Shown here: in pieces, positions 1 through 7,713 of the stretch
Layout of the letters: the number at the start of each line of letters is the position of its first letter
How positions within the stretch are numbered: position 1 is the first letter of the stretch
NCBI GenBank assembly: GCA_051651625.1
Contig: JBOFSQ010000075.1
Coordinates: forward strand, 1-30,820
DNA from: JBOFSQ01 sp051651625
GTDB lineage: Bacteria > Planctomycetota > Planctomycetia > Pirellulales > Thermoguttaceae
Length of the DNA: 30,820 bases
Direction: 5' to 3'
Program-made: the position numbers and the translations under genes
Notes under the pieces: generated by a model
The model's input: the letters and a program-made list of their open reading frames with translations, nothing else
Database searches by the model: none
Told to the model about the DNA's origin: nothing

Positions 1-1
1 G

Positions 2-85
2 ATTGACGACCTCAACAAACTTGACGCCCTCTTCGACTTGGCGTTCGATTGCAAAACGTTGAAAGAGTTCCAGAAAGCCTTGTGA
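2..85 (+). CDS. C-terminal end of an Rpn-type nuclease/transposase-like protein (partial, runs off the window)
   Basis: Only the last 27 codons are present, reading through LDALFDLAFDCKTLKEFQ to a TGA stop at 83-85. The tail follows the same pattern as the end of the Rpn-family gene near 2.9 kb (a Leu-Asp pair, then a Cys-Lys-Ser/Thr-Leu-x-Glu helix and a final Ala-Leu), so the missing part is probably another Rpn-family (YhgA-like, PF04754) protein. These are PD-(D/E)XK-type recombination-promoting nucleases often present in many copies. The call rests on a short tail only. Confidence 0.45.
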   Translation: MDDLNKLDALFDLAFDCKTLKEFQKAL

Positions 86-588
86 ACGCAAGCTGCACCA
101 CGCGAGCGAAAGTTAGAATCGGAGCGGGAAGCGTCCGAAGAAGAACACGAAGCGTAAGCGAGTGCCCGAATCGCCATTGGACACAAAGTTCGTCATTCTC
201 GCACACATCCAGAGAACGCAACGGCAAAGAACTTCCTCGCCCCCGATTGACGCCCGTTTAGACCGCGATATAGTCCCCATCCTCGTTTGTCATTTTTCAA
301 ATCACCACACGGAGATTTTTTATCGAAGAGTTCGTTTAGTTTCGTACAATTAGTTTTCGCGTAAGCGATTGTTGGACCTCTACAAATACTACCAAGCGTT
401 AGGTACATCAACAATGTCGTTGCCGCGTCCCGAAAGGGGCGTTTGGTCGATGTTGTGATGTTTGCCCTTTGGTAGGGGTAGTAGAGGCGACACGGTCAGG
501 TTGCCCCGTTTTCGTTTCTGGGTGTGCTTGATCGTGAGGTTTGCGGTTTCCGTCTCTCCATCCTCACTTCTTTGAAAGGGCACACACT
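86..588. other. Intergenic region with a dispersed repeat and a GNRA hairpin
   Basis: No convincing gene is seen in these 503 bases. Positions 148-197 hold one copy of a dispersed repeat (core GAAGCGTAAGCGAGTGCC) that recurs inverted near 1.8 kb. Positions 427-442 form a 6-bp stem closed by a GAAA tetraloop (CGTCCC/GGGGCG with one wobble pair), which could be part of a structured leader of the zinc-ribbon gene downstream. No riboswitch class is recognised. Confidence 0.5.
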
Positions 589-1644
589 ATGAGTATTCAG
601 ATTCAACGCAATGGAACATGGCAGAAAGTCTCGAAGCAGGAGCTTCTCGAACTGGTTGCGCGTGGCGTGATCCGGCCAGACACGGAAGTTGTGGTCAACG
701 ACAAGAAAATCGTTGCGGCGAGACTCAAGGGGATTGTTTTTCCGGGCAATGTTGCCGTCCCGCCAACGTCTGTCGCGTCTCAAACGGCACGAGTAGTTCC
801 GGTTCCGCAGTCTGCGCCGAAGCAGTTGTATTGCACGAATTGCAGCAACGCCGTTTCCGAACAAGCAGTCGTCTGCATGGCGTGTGGTGCTAAGCCCACC
901 GGATATAAAAAGTTCTGTCGCCAGTGCGGCGTTGCCCTAAATCCTGAACAGGTTGTCTGTGTGAAGTGTGGAGCGACCGTCGCTGGCAGTTCTGCAATGG
1001 GCGGTGATTGGATGGCAAAATTAACGTCAGCATTTCAAACAATCGTTGCCGCTCCGCAGCCAGTCGAGCCGGAGCCGTTCACCGCTCCTTCGCCCGGTGT
1101 GACAGCACAAGCAGAGACCGGACAGTTTGGCAGAGTTTTAGCATCAGGCAACGCGAAAGAGAGTTCAATTGCTTCCACTACCTGGGCTAAATCGCTGCCA
1201 ATTACCGTATCTACCTTTGTTCTGCTTTGCGTCATTCTACCAATTATGGTGCTACAAGAAGGAAGAGAAGCTACCAGCGGACTTATACCTGTCGTCGCTG
1301 CTAGGGCTTCTGGAGAAACGTCCAGCAAGGCTGGGGGGCTGTTTTTTTGGGGCGTTATATCGTCTGTTGGTTTAACACTCTACACGGTGTTCCATGTGCA
1401 GGGACTTGTAAAGACAGAAATTACAGTCTACGAAAACGGGATTACTGGGATCGGTTGCGGTAAGTATTTCGATGTCAATTTTGACCTGCACAGTTTTCAG
1501 CTTACATACGACAAGATAACAGTAGACACGACCAAATCAGCAATAATCGTACACGCTTCAGGCGCACAGTATAAGTGCTATGTTGCAAATCCCGCTGAAA
1601 TACATAGAGTTATTGTCAACCAGCAACAAAGGTTATCAACGTAG
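589..1644 (+). CDS. GYF-like / double zinc-ribbon membrane protein of unknown function
   Basis: This 351-aa protein is not a recognised enzyme. The N-terminus (residues 1-50: IQRNGTWQKVS then ELVARGVIRPDTEV) resembles the GYF_2-like domain that bacterial proteins often carry before zinc ribbons. Two four-Cys knuckles follow, C82/C85...C96/C99 and C110/C113...C124/C127, which should bind two zinc ions. A low-complexity Ala/Pro linker leads to two hydrophobic segments, around residues 200-220 (TVSTFVLLCVILPIMVL) and 250-270, and then a beta-rich tail of about 80 residues. The tail may be a PH-like domain, but that is only a guess. I chose the ATG at 589, with GAAAGG 10-15 bases upstream, over a TTG 48 bases earlier. 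Inverted copies of a roughly 50-bp repeat lie on either side of the gene. Confidence 0.75.
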   Translation: MSIQIQRNGTWQKVSKQELLELVARGVIRPDTEVVVNDKKIVAARLKGIVFPGNVAVPPTSVASQTARVVPVPQSAPKQLYCTNCSNAVSEQAVVCMACGAKPTGYKKFCRQCGVALNPEQVVCVKCGATVAGSSAMGGDWMAKLTSAFQTIVAAPQPVEPEPFTAPSPGVTAQAETGQFGRVLASGNAKESSIASTTWAKSLPITVSTFVLLCVILPIMVLQEGREATSGLIPVVAARASGETSSKAGGLFFWGVISSVGLTLYTVFHVQGLVKTEITVYENGITGIGCGKYFDVNFDLHSFQLTYDKITVDTTKSAIIVHASGAQYKCYVANPAEIHRVIVNQQQRLST

Positions 1645-1671
1645 CGAGTCTGCTCAAAGCGTGTTCTTTAG

Positions 1672-1694
1672 ATTCCCGCTTCCGTCGCGGGAAT
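1672..1694. repeat. Hairpin ATTCCCGC/GCGGGAAT
   Basis: An 8-bp perfect stem with a 7-base loop lies 27 bases after the zinc-ribbon gene. No T-run follows, so a terminator role is doubtful. The same GATTCCCGC start recurs near 1786, and as a perfect hairpin near 28.06 kb. Confidence 0.6.
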
Positions 1695-1804
1695 GACGGG
1701 CTTTGTATCGGATGGCGATTCATCACTCGCTTACGCTTCCCGCTCTGATTCACCGCACGACGTCAACACGAATTATAACGGATAGATTCCCGCCGAGTAC
1801 GCGC

Positions 1805-1860
1805 CGAATGACGAAACCCTGTGCCCAATGGCGATTCTGGCACTCGCTTACGCTTCGCGC
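1805..1860 (-). repeat. Second copy (inverted) of the dispersed repeat seen at 148-197
   Basis: On the minus strand this stretch reads GCGAAGCGTAAGCGAGTGCC, followed by a GAATCGCCATTGG block and a CGTCATTC end. This matches 148-197 over about 50 bases with a few differences. A shorter copy lies at 1734-1752 and another (plus-strand sense) at 3311-3341. Together with 148-197 it forms an inverted pair around the zinc-ribbon gene. Confidence 0.75.
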
Positions 1861-1913
1861 TCCGAAGTTCTGCCTACTTCCCACGGTTTTGATTTCGGGT
1901 ACAATCTTTCGCC

Positions 1914-2977
1914 ATGTTAGTGAGACGAAAACCGTACAAACAAGTCGCCGTTGCTCCGGCGTCAGTCAGGCCGGACTCCGCCAAATCGGGAAACATCTTC
2001 GACGCCTTTGCGCGGAATATGTTCGCCCGTGTCGTTCTCTTTGCGGACTTCCTCAAAAACTACGCCAACCCGAAGTTCGTTTCGCAGATCGATTTGGCTG
2101 GAATAATGCCCGCACCAACAAACCTCTTTGGCAAAGAGGGAACCGAGCGGATCGTCGATTTGGTGTTTCGGTGTCCACTCAAACATGGAAGCGGGTCGCT
2201 GCTGGCGGTGATTCTGTTCGAGCATCAAACGGGTTCGCTGCGTAAGATTCCGCAGAAGTTGCTCAAGTATATCAGCGCGATTTGGGAGACAGAGTCGAAG
2301 GCGAAGAAACCGCTCTCGGCACCATATTTCATTGTGCTGCGTACCGGAAAGAAGCCGCATCGCAAACCGTATCCGTCGCTTGCGGATTTGCTACCGAAAG
2401 ACGCTAACGGCGAGAGTATCGGCACGGTGCCGGTGGTTGTGTATGACGTGGTTGATTTGCCCACGCTAGACTTCGACGAGCTCATCGGCAAACCGGAATT
2501 GCGTCTCGTTGTCGGCCTGCTCAAGAAGATGACCGAGGGGCTTGAAGACGAGTTCATCGAAGCCCTCCTTCCGATTCGTGAGTTCAAGACTATCAACGAG
2601 CAGATGGCGTGGTTCAAGGAGGCCATTCCGTTTGTGGCGAAGGTCTTCGCGGCGCACAATCGGAAGTGGGAAACCGAAAAAGCGGAAGTGGCTGTACAAA
2701 CAGTGATTGACAAAGGAGACAAAAACATGATGCTCACAGTTTTCGAAGAAGCTGAATTACGCGGCGTCGCGCGCGGTCAAGCCCTTGGCGAAGCACGCGG
2801 CGAAGCACGCGGTAAGATTGACATCTTGTTGGCGGTGATTCGCGCGCGGTTCAAGAGGGTACCACGCAAACTCGAAACACGATTCGCGCAATGACCGACC
2901 CAACCGCACTCGACTCTTGGGCCGTCACAGCGGCGACGTGCAAGTCACTGGCGGAGCTGGAAGCCGCATTGGGGTAA
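1914..2977 (+). pseudogene. Rpn-family recombination-promoting nuclease / putative transposase, C-terminal frameshift
   Basis: The intact frame runs 1914-2894 (326 aa) and matches the Rpn/YhgA-like family. It begins with the region FDAFARNMFARVVLFADFLK, continues with the conserved IDLAGIMPAPTNLFGKEG, and carries the nuclease-like core ERIVDLVFRCP...AVILFEHQ. The Asp of IVDLVF and the Glu-His-Gln are the likely PD-(D/E)XK metal and catalytic positions. A charged GEARGEARGK stretch precedes the end. The frame stops early in LETRFAQ. The adjacent frame from 2882 continues directly as IRAMTDPTALDSW...CKSLAELEAALG to a TAA at 2975-2977, the usual family-type tail. Loss of one base in the ACA-CGA junction near 2879-2881 explains both. 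The core may still work, since only the final 30 or so residues are affected. Confidence 0.8.
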
Positions 2978-2979
2978 AC

Positions 2980-3118
2980 CACTCGCTTACGCTTCCCGCT
3001 CCGATTCTGGATTCTGCCACTCGCGCACGCTTCGCGTTCTGATTCTGGATTCGAGCACTCGCTTACGCTTCGCGTTCTGATTCTGGATTCGGGCACTCGC
3101 TTACGCTTCGTGTTCTTA
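2980..3118 (+). repeat. 38-bp tandem repeat, about 3.6 copies
   Basis: Units begin at 2980, 3018, 3056 and 3094, an exact 38-base period. The consensus starts CACTCGCTTACGCTTCGCGT and ends TCTGATTCTGGATTCGGG. The last unit is partial. Its first half is the reverse complement of the dispersed repeat core at 148-197. There are no unique spacers, so it is a tandem array and not a CRISPR. Confidence 0.9.
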
Positions 3119-3367
3119 TTGCGTTGCGTTGAATCCATTCTCACCAGCCGCGACGTTCTGTTATCGCGTTTGGGCGAAACTTTCCCCTGCCCCTTTGAAG
3201 CTGGGGCGTCGCCGGTATACTCACACAACGCCTGGCTTTGTTTCGTTGGGGTTGTTTTATGTGTTGTCGAGAAACTGCGCCAAGGTCGTGAAGCGTAAGC
3301 CACCGAACAAGAACACGAAGCGTAAGCGAGTGCCCAGAATCACCGACCACGAAAGGAAATTTCACCA
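3119..3367. other. Intergenic region upstream of the squalene-cyclase-fold gene
   Basis: Apart from a single plus-sense copy of the dispersed repeat at 3311-3341 nothing gene-like is seen. A TATACT hexamer near 3217 has a TTGAAG about 15 bases before it. That is a weak promoter candidate because the spacing is short. Confidence 0.35.
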
Positions 3368-4483
3368 ATGCTCAAAAACTTTGCGATATTGTTTGCGTCT
3401 ACAATCTGCGGCGTCGCACTTGCGGCACCAATTCCGAACGACGTTGAGAAGACGCGCGAGCGTCTTGTCGAGCGTGGTGTTGCGTTCTTGCGCGACGCGC
3501 AAACGCCGGATGGTGCGTGGTCTCCGCAGGTCGGGATCGGCCCGACTGCTGTCGTCGTCAAAGGACTTCTCGACAGCGGCGTTGCCACAGACGATCCGAT
3601 GCTGGCAAAGGGGCTGGCGTTCTTAACGAAGTCGGTTCAAGCCGACGGCGGAATCTACACTGCTGGCGGTTCGTACCAAAACTACGAAACGTGTTTGGCA
3701 ATGATGTGTCTCGCAGCCGCCGACGAGATCGCGGCAAAGTCGCCGAACGGCAACAAATACAAAGAGACGCTGTCACGAGCCGAGACGTATGTTCGCAAAA
3801 ACCAGTTCACCGACGAGAACGAGAATCTCACAAAAGAGACGGAACAGTTTCGCGGCGGGGCAGGGTACGGCGAACACAAACGACCCGACCTCTCAAACAC
3901 CCACTTCTTCATCGAAGCACTTCGCAGCGTCGGTCGCGGCGGTGACGATCCGGCAATTCAGAAGGCACTCGTCTTCGTTTCGCGGTGCCAAAACCTTGAG
4001 AGTGAACACAATACTCTTTCGTTCGCCACCAAAAATCCTGATGGCGGATTCATCTACTCCTGTGCAGACGAGACGAGCAAAGCAGGCGAAACGTCCGAAG
4101 GCGGACTACGAAGTTACGCTTCAATGACCTACGCCGGACTCAAAAGTCTACTCTACGCTGGAGTCACAAAAGACGACCGCCGTGTCCGCGCCGCCCGCGA
4201 ATGGATCGCCAAACACTACGACGTTACAACCAATCCCGGAATGGGACAGAGTGGACTATTCTACTATTACCAAGTGATGGCAAAGTCGCTCGGCGCAATC
4301 GGTTCGCCCGAACTCATTTCCGCCGACGGCACCAAACACCTTTGGCGAAACGACCTCATCGCCGTTCTCGCCGAGAAACAAAACAGCGACGGTTCGTGGA
4401 GTAACCCCGAAACCCGCTGGCTCGAAGGTGACCCAAACCTCGTTACCGGATACGTTCTGATTGTTCTCGCTGATTGCAAATAA
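3368..4483 (+). CDS. Secreted prenyltransferase/squalene-oxidase-repeat protein
   Basis: This 371-aa protein starts with a Sec signal peptide (MLKNFAILFASTICGVALAA, cleavage probably after ALA), so it acts outside the cytoplasm. The mature part is an alpha/alpha barrel of squalene-cyclase type. QW-like repeats recur along it: DAQTPDGAWSP near residue 43, SVQADGGIYTAG near 90, NPDGGFIYS near 225 and KQNSDGSWSNPE near 340. The typical DxDD catalytic motif of true cyclases is not seen, so a cyclase activity is unlikely. Similar exported single-domain barrels are common in Planctomycetes and their substrates are unknown. The start is supported by GAAAGGAAA 6-14 bases before the ATG. It stands alone, facing the convergent serine dehydratase gene 9 bases downstream. 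Confidence 0.82.
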   Translation: MLKNFAILFASTICGVALAAPIPNDVEKTRERLVERGVAFLRDAQTPDGAWSPQVGIGPTAVVVKGLLDSGVATDDPMLAKGLAFLTKSVQADGGIYTAGGSYQNYETCLAMMCLAAADEIAAKSPNGNKYKETLSRAETYVRKNQFTDENENLTKETEQFRGGAGYGEHKRPDLSNTHFFIEALRSVGRGGDDPAIQKALVFVSRCQNLESEHNTLSFATKNPDGGFIYSCADETSKAGETSEGGLRSYASMTYAGLKSLLYAGVTKDDRRVRAAREWIAKHYDVTTNPGMGQSGLFYYYQVMAKSLGAIGSPELISADGTKHLWRNDLIAVLAEKQNSDGSWSNPETRWLEGDPNLVTGYVLIVLADCK

Positions 4484-4492
4484 AACGTGCGA

Positions 4493-5722
4493 TCACGAGA
4501 TGATATTCAGTGCCGCTAGTCCGCCGAGAGAAGTTTCACGATATTTGACGTTCATATCACGTCCGGTTTGAAGCATCGTCGCTACAGTTTCGTCGAACGT
4601 GATACGGTGTGTGCCGTCAGATAGTACCGCATACTGTGCGCAGGCCAGTGCCTTTACAGCCGAGAGCGCATTTCGTTCGATACACGGGACTTGTACCAAA
4701 CCGCGGACGGGATCACAAGTTAGTCCGAGATGATGTTCGAGTCCGATTTCGGCGGCGTATTCGATTTGTCGAGACGAACACCCCATCAACTTTGCCGCTG
4801 CGGCAGCACCCATCGCAGCAGCCACGCCAATCTCGCCCTGACACCCAACTTCGGCACCAGAAATCGAAGCGTTGGCCTTCACGACAAGTCCGAAGAGTCC
4901 AGCCACCGCGAGTGCCGAGACAATTTGTTTGTCGTTGAGTCCGAACTGCTGTTTCATAACCAACAATATCGCAGGTAGTACGCCACACGAACCGCAAGTC
5001 GGCGCGGTAACGACCTCGCCACCAGCAGCGTTTTCCTCGGCAGACGCAAGTGCGTAAGCAAACAACAGAATGTTCGCAGAAAAGGCGTGGCCACTCATCA
5101 CCGCTCGTGCGTGATACGTCCCACTTTTTCGTGCGAGTTTCAAGTCGCCGGGGAGAATGCCTTCCGCCTCCAAACCACGCGAAATCGACCGTTGCATAGT
5201 CTCCCAAACTTCCGAGAGCGAATCGACGATGCCTTCGCCTTCGTGTGCGAGAATGTAGTCCCAAAAACCGCCGCCCGTTGTTTCGAGGTGACGAAGAATC
5301 GCCGTGATGCTCGAATGCGGATAAACGTCACTCCGCCCGCGTTCAAACTCAAACGGAATACGAACGAGTCGGTCGTCAACACGCTCCGCCAGTTCACCAC
5401 CGCCAACACTGTAAACTTCCCACGAAGCGAGCAGCGATGAGTCACGCCCGAATGCTTCGAAGACGAGTCCGTTTGGGTGCGGCGTCAGAAACGTCGCTGG
5501 CTCCCAGCGTATATCGACCGGAACAGGAGCGAACGCTTCAGTGATCGCAACGTCCGTCAAGTGGCCGCGTCCGGTCGCCGCAAGACTGCCGTAGAGCGTG
5601 ACGCGAAACGATGTCGCCCCCGTCGCACGCTCGGCGAAGAGCCGTGCCGCACGCGCCGGCCCCATCGTGTGACTGCTCGAAGGGCCACGACCAGAACGAA
5701 AAATTACCCGAATCGATTCCAT
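4493..5722 (-). CDS. sdaA: L-serine ammonia-lyase (serine dehydratase), iron-sulfur dependent, single chain
   Basis: It deaminates L-serine to pyruvate and ammonia in the cytoplasm using a [4Fe-4S] cluster. The beta-domain motif GPSSSHTMGP is at residues 13-22. In the catalytic domain APTCGSCGVLPA replaces the more common APTNGAAG form. The cluster cysteines are C294 (in EVGCQGE), C336 (in LTCDP) and C347 (in VQVPC), a CX41CX10C spacing that matches the pattern I recall for the Legionella enzyme. The C-terminal MNVKYRETSLGGLA tail is also typical. At 409 aa it is somewhat shorter than the usual 450-460. The start ATG at 5722 has GGGAG 10 bases upstream. It diverges from thiS with only 17 bases between the two starts, so each gene's promoter must lie inside or across the other. 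Confidence 0.95.
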   Translation of the reverse strand: MESIRVIFRSGRGPSSSHTMGPARAARLFAERATGATSFRVTLYGSLAATGRGHLTDVAITEAFAPVPVDIRWEPATFLTPHPNGLVFEAFGRDSSLLASWEVYSVGGGELAERVDDRLVRIPFEFERGRSDVYPHSSITAILRHLETTGGGFWDYILAHEGEGIVDSLSEVWETMQRSISRGLEAEGILPGDLKLARKSGTYHARAVMSGHAFSANILLFAYALASAEENAAGGEVVTAPTCGSCGVLPAILLVMKQQFGLNDKQIVSALAVAGLFGLVVKANASISGAEVGCQGEIGVAAAMGAAAAAKLMGCSSRQIEYAAEIGLEHHLGLTCDPVRGLVQVPCIERNALSAVKALACAQYAVLSDGTHRITFDETVATMLQTGRDMNVKYRETSLGGLAALNIIS

Positions 5723-5739
5723 AACACGAAAACTCCCAG

Positions 5740-5940
5740 ATGAAAATCAACGTCAATGGCGAAACTGTAGAACTCGGCGACAACGCCACAGTAGCCGACT
5801 TGGTCGCACAGCTAGACCTCGCAGGACAGTACGTTGCGGTCGAACGAAATCGCTGCGTCATTCCGCGTGCGATGTGGCCGGAAACAACGCTCGCCGAAGG
5901 CGACGTGTGCGAAGTCGTCTCGCTCGTCGGCGGCGGGTGA
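5740..5940 (+). CDS. thiS: Sulfur carrier protein ThiS
   Basis: This 66-aa beta-grasp protein carries sulfur for thiazole synthesis in thiamine biosynthesis. It opens MKINVNGETVEL, has the ATVADLVAQL helix, and ends in VSLVGGG, giving the Gly-Gly C-terminus that ThiF-like enzymes adenylate and convert to a thiocarboxylate. The length is normal. No thiG, thiF or other thi gene is in the window, so its partners are elsewhere. The Shine-Dalgarno sequence is weak. The gene is followed at once by a large nested palindrome that may end transcription from both sides. Confidence 0.93.
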   Translation: MKINVNGETVELGDNATVADLVAQLDLAGQYVAVERNRCVIPRAMWPETTLAEGDVCEVVSLVGGG

Positions 5941-5950
5941 TTCACTCGAT

Positions 5951-6085
5951 TTGTTCGGAAACTTGCACTCGCACATCGGTTCGGCATAGCCGAACCCTCC
6001 AAACGCCTGCGGCGTTGATAAATGGAGGGTTCGGCTATGCCGAACCAGAACTACCAAATCGCCCCAACTCCATGTTTCCGAACAA
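5951..6085. repeat. Triple nested inverted repeat (MITE-like or bidirectional terminator)
   Basis: Three palindromes sit inside one another. The outer 12-bp arms are TTGTTCGGAAAC (5951-5962) and its complement (6074-6085). The middle 23-bp perfect arms are at 5978-6000 and 6024-6046, built on GGTTCGGCATAGCCGAACC. The inner AACGCC/GGCGTT is at 6002-6016. The element fills the gap between the convergent thiS gene and the next minus-strand gene. A shortened relative lies at 17939-17988. Confidence 0.85.
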
Positions 6086-6087
6086 GT

Positions 6088-6672
6088 CTACTTCCTTTTC
6101 GTCGTCACGACAAAAACTGGTCCTGCCATTGCGTCGAAGACAGCGAGCAGATTCATAAGACCGGCTACGACAGTGAAGAGTGTCCCCAAGTCGTACCAAA
6201 TGTTTAGTTTTCGCACGATTTCGTCACCCGTTGGAGCCGCCCCTGAACGCCCAAGCAGAGGCGGTGCCATAAAGCGTCCGAGCGGAGACGGCATATTAGC
6301 GTTGTCGCACAAGTACGACTGAATCACAGCGGGAACAGCCGAGAGTCCGAGGCCAGCTTGCGGGATGAAGTAGAGTCGTCTATCACCATCGCGCCACGAA
6401 CAGTAAACCGTTCGCGCGATGCCGACTTCGTGGCTGCTTCCAAGCACAATACCAATCACCCAAATCGAAATGATGCAGATGAAAAAGATTGTCGCCTTCG
6501 CAAAGCGTCGCTGATAGAAGTGACCCGCACCCGGAATAAGCCACGCCAAAAGCGCAGCGAACGTCGTGTTACGCAAGTTGAGATTCGTCGCCAACGCTTC
6601 GTCGCTCGTGAGTGGCAACGTGTGATGGTTTGGGAGTTCCGGCGAAGGTGTAGAAGTTGTGTCGGTTTTCAT
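6088..6672 (-). CDS. Multi-pass membrane protein, planctomycete conserved family (possibly DUF6677-like)
   Basis: This 194-aa protein has a polar N-terminal tail of about 35 residues, then hydrophobic segments. The first contains FAALLAWLIPGAGHFYQRRF, the motif seen in TM2-like proteins (a Gly/Pro-rich turn before a second helix). The second is ATIFFICIISIWVIGIVLG, and the last is LGTLFTVVAGLMNLLAVFDA near the C-terminus. A middle stretch (LYFIPQAGLGLSAVPAVIQS) may be partly buried. No catalytic residues stand out. I associate this arrangement with a planctomycete family of unknown function; the DUF number is from memory. It transcribes divergently from the proline-rich lipoprotein gene. Confidence 0.7.
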   Translation of the reverse strand: MKTDTTSTPSPELPNHHTLPLTSDEALATNLNLRNTTFAALLAWLIPGAGHFYQRRFAKATIFFICIISIWVIGIVLGSSHEVGIARTVYCSWRDGDRRLYFIPQAGLGLSAVPAVIQSYLCDNANMPSPLGRFMAPPLLGRSGAAPTGDEIVRKLNIWYDLGTLFTVVAGLMNLLAVFDAMAGPVFVVTTKRK

Positions 6673-6790
6673 GTGCTCAAGTTTTTCTCTTTTGACCAGT
6701 TGTCACCATTTACAAGCGAAGGCGATTTTTATGACATCAATGCTGCGTTTCTGCAAGACTCGTGAGGCCGTTTCTGGCGACAAGTGGGAA

Positions 6791-7591
6791 ATGCGTACAA
6801 TTCGTTCTGAAAAACACACTGAACAACGGCGTCTCGTCGTAACGGCGTGCTCGGTCGGTCTTGGTCTTCTTCTGGCGGTGGCTGGCTGCTGGCAAGGTTC
6901 TTCGTCTGGCCAAAGCACCACCGAACCGCAAGAGACGCCGCCACCCGCCGAGGCGGTTGTCGTGCGACGTGTTGAGTTGGAAACGCCTCCACCGGTTGCC
7001 GAAAGTCCTGCGGTTGTGCGACGAGTCGATCTTGAGGTTCCGAGCGTTGTTCCGGCGGTGTCGCCAGCGATTGTGCCGAGTGTCATACCACCAGCAACGG
7101 CGGCCACACCGACCGAATCGCCAACCATAGTTGTCGATGTTGAAACAGTTTCACCTTCGCCAGCAGTGCCGACAACAACAGCACCGTCACCGACGACGGA
7201 GCCAATGATAGTGTTGCCGCCAACGGTTATTCAGCCGACAGTTCAAGCGACTGATCCGCAGCCAGAGCCGCCGGTGGTCGCGTCTCAAACGCCTATTGCA
7301 CCGGTAGTCACGCCGCCGCCTGCTCCTGTCGTGACCGATTCGGTTTCGACGGCTGTGCCGATGCCGAGCGTACCGCTTGCGCCGCAGGTGCCGAATCCGT
7401 GTCAACCGTATTGCGTACCGGTGGAGTGCGGCGCACCTGTCATAATTTGGTTTCTGCCACCGCAGCCGCCGCAACCGGTCGTCTACAATTACCAGTGGAC
7501 TACGACGTTCCCGATGTACCCGCTCGCGCCTCAAAACTTTGTCCCGCCATCGAGGCCGTCGTTTGATCCTCGTCGCGGATGGCCGCGATAG
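6791..7591 (+). CDS. Proline-rich lipoprotein of unknown function
   Basis: A 266-aa protein with an Arg-containing n-region and lipobox: LVVTACSVGLGLLLAVAGC ends in L-A-V-A-G-C, so it should be lipidated at that Cys. The mature part is a Pro/Val/Thr-rich spacer. It includes two near-identical segments (VVVRRVELETPPPV and AVVRRVDLEVPSVV) and alternating Pro-Ala/Thr runs. A short Cys/aromatic C-terminal part follows (CQPYCVPVECGAPVIIWFLP, then YNYQWTTTFPMYP). It probably spans the cell envelope as an extended anchor. The ATG at 6791 was chosen because it places the signal peptide correctly and has GTGGGA just upstream. Longer upstream starts would overlap the divergent gene's promoter. Confidence 0.75.
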   Translation: MRTIRSEKHTEQRRLVVTACSVGLGLLLAVAGCWQGSSSGQSTTEPQETPPPAEAVVVRRVELETPPPVAESPAVVRRVDLEVPSVVPAVSPAIVPSVIPPATAATPTESPTIVVDVETVSPSPAVPTTTAPSPTTEPMIVLPPTVIQPTVQATDPQPEPPVVASQTPIAPVVTPPPAPVVTDSVSTAVPMPSVPLAPQVPNPCQPYCVPVECGAPVIIWFLPPQPPQPVVYNYQWTTTFPMYPLAPQNFVPPSRPSFDPRRGWPR

Positions 7592-7692
7592 ACCCGTTAC
7601 GGGTCAATTTGTAGGCTTCGCCCTCCGTCGTACCGCGGCCTCGATGGGCCGCTACCGTTTTGGTGCGAGAAATTCAAATCGTCTTGAGTATA
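7591..7692 (+). repeat. Dispersed ~100-bp element, copy 1
   Basis: The element begins GACCCGTTACGGGTC (itself a palindrome), contains TTTGTAGGCTTCGCCCTCC and a CCTCGATGGGCCGCTACCG block, and ends AAATTCAAATCGTCTTGAGT. Other copies are at 18631-18750 (inverted) and 19026-19130, and a degenerate one is near 27.48 kb. This copy begins on the last base of the lipoprotein stop codon and fills the gap before a convergent gene. Confidence 0.88.
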
Positions 7693-7713
7693 CAGAACGC
7701 GGGGAACTCCAAA

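Noticed and set aside
427..442. GNRA hairpin as part of a known riboswitch
   Set aside because: No conserved ligand-binding core of any class I know is visible around it.
2980..3118. Regular repeat spacing like a CRISPR array
   Set aside because: The 38-base units are directly adjacent and contain no unique spacers; no cas gene is present.
4713..5264. 183-codon minus-strand frame within the serine dehydratase
   Set aside because: It is an out-of-frame, Arg/Cys-rich shadow of a gene with a complete cluster-ligand pattern.
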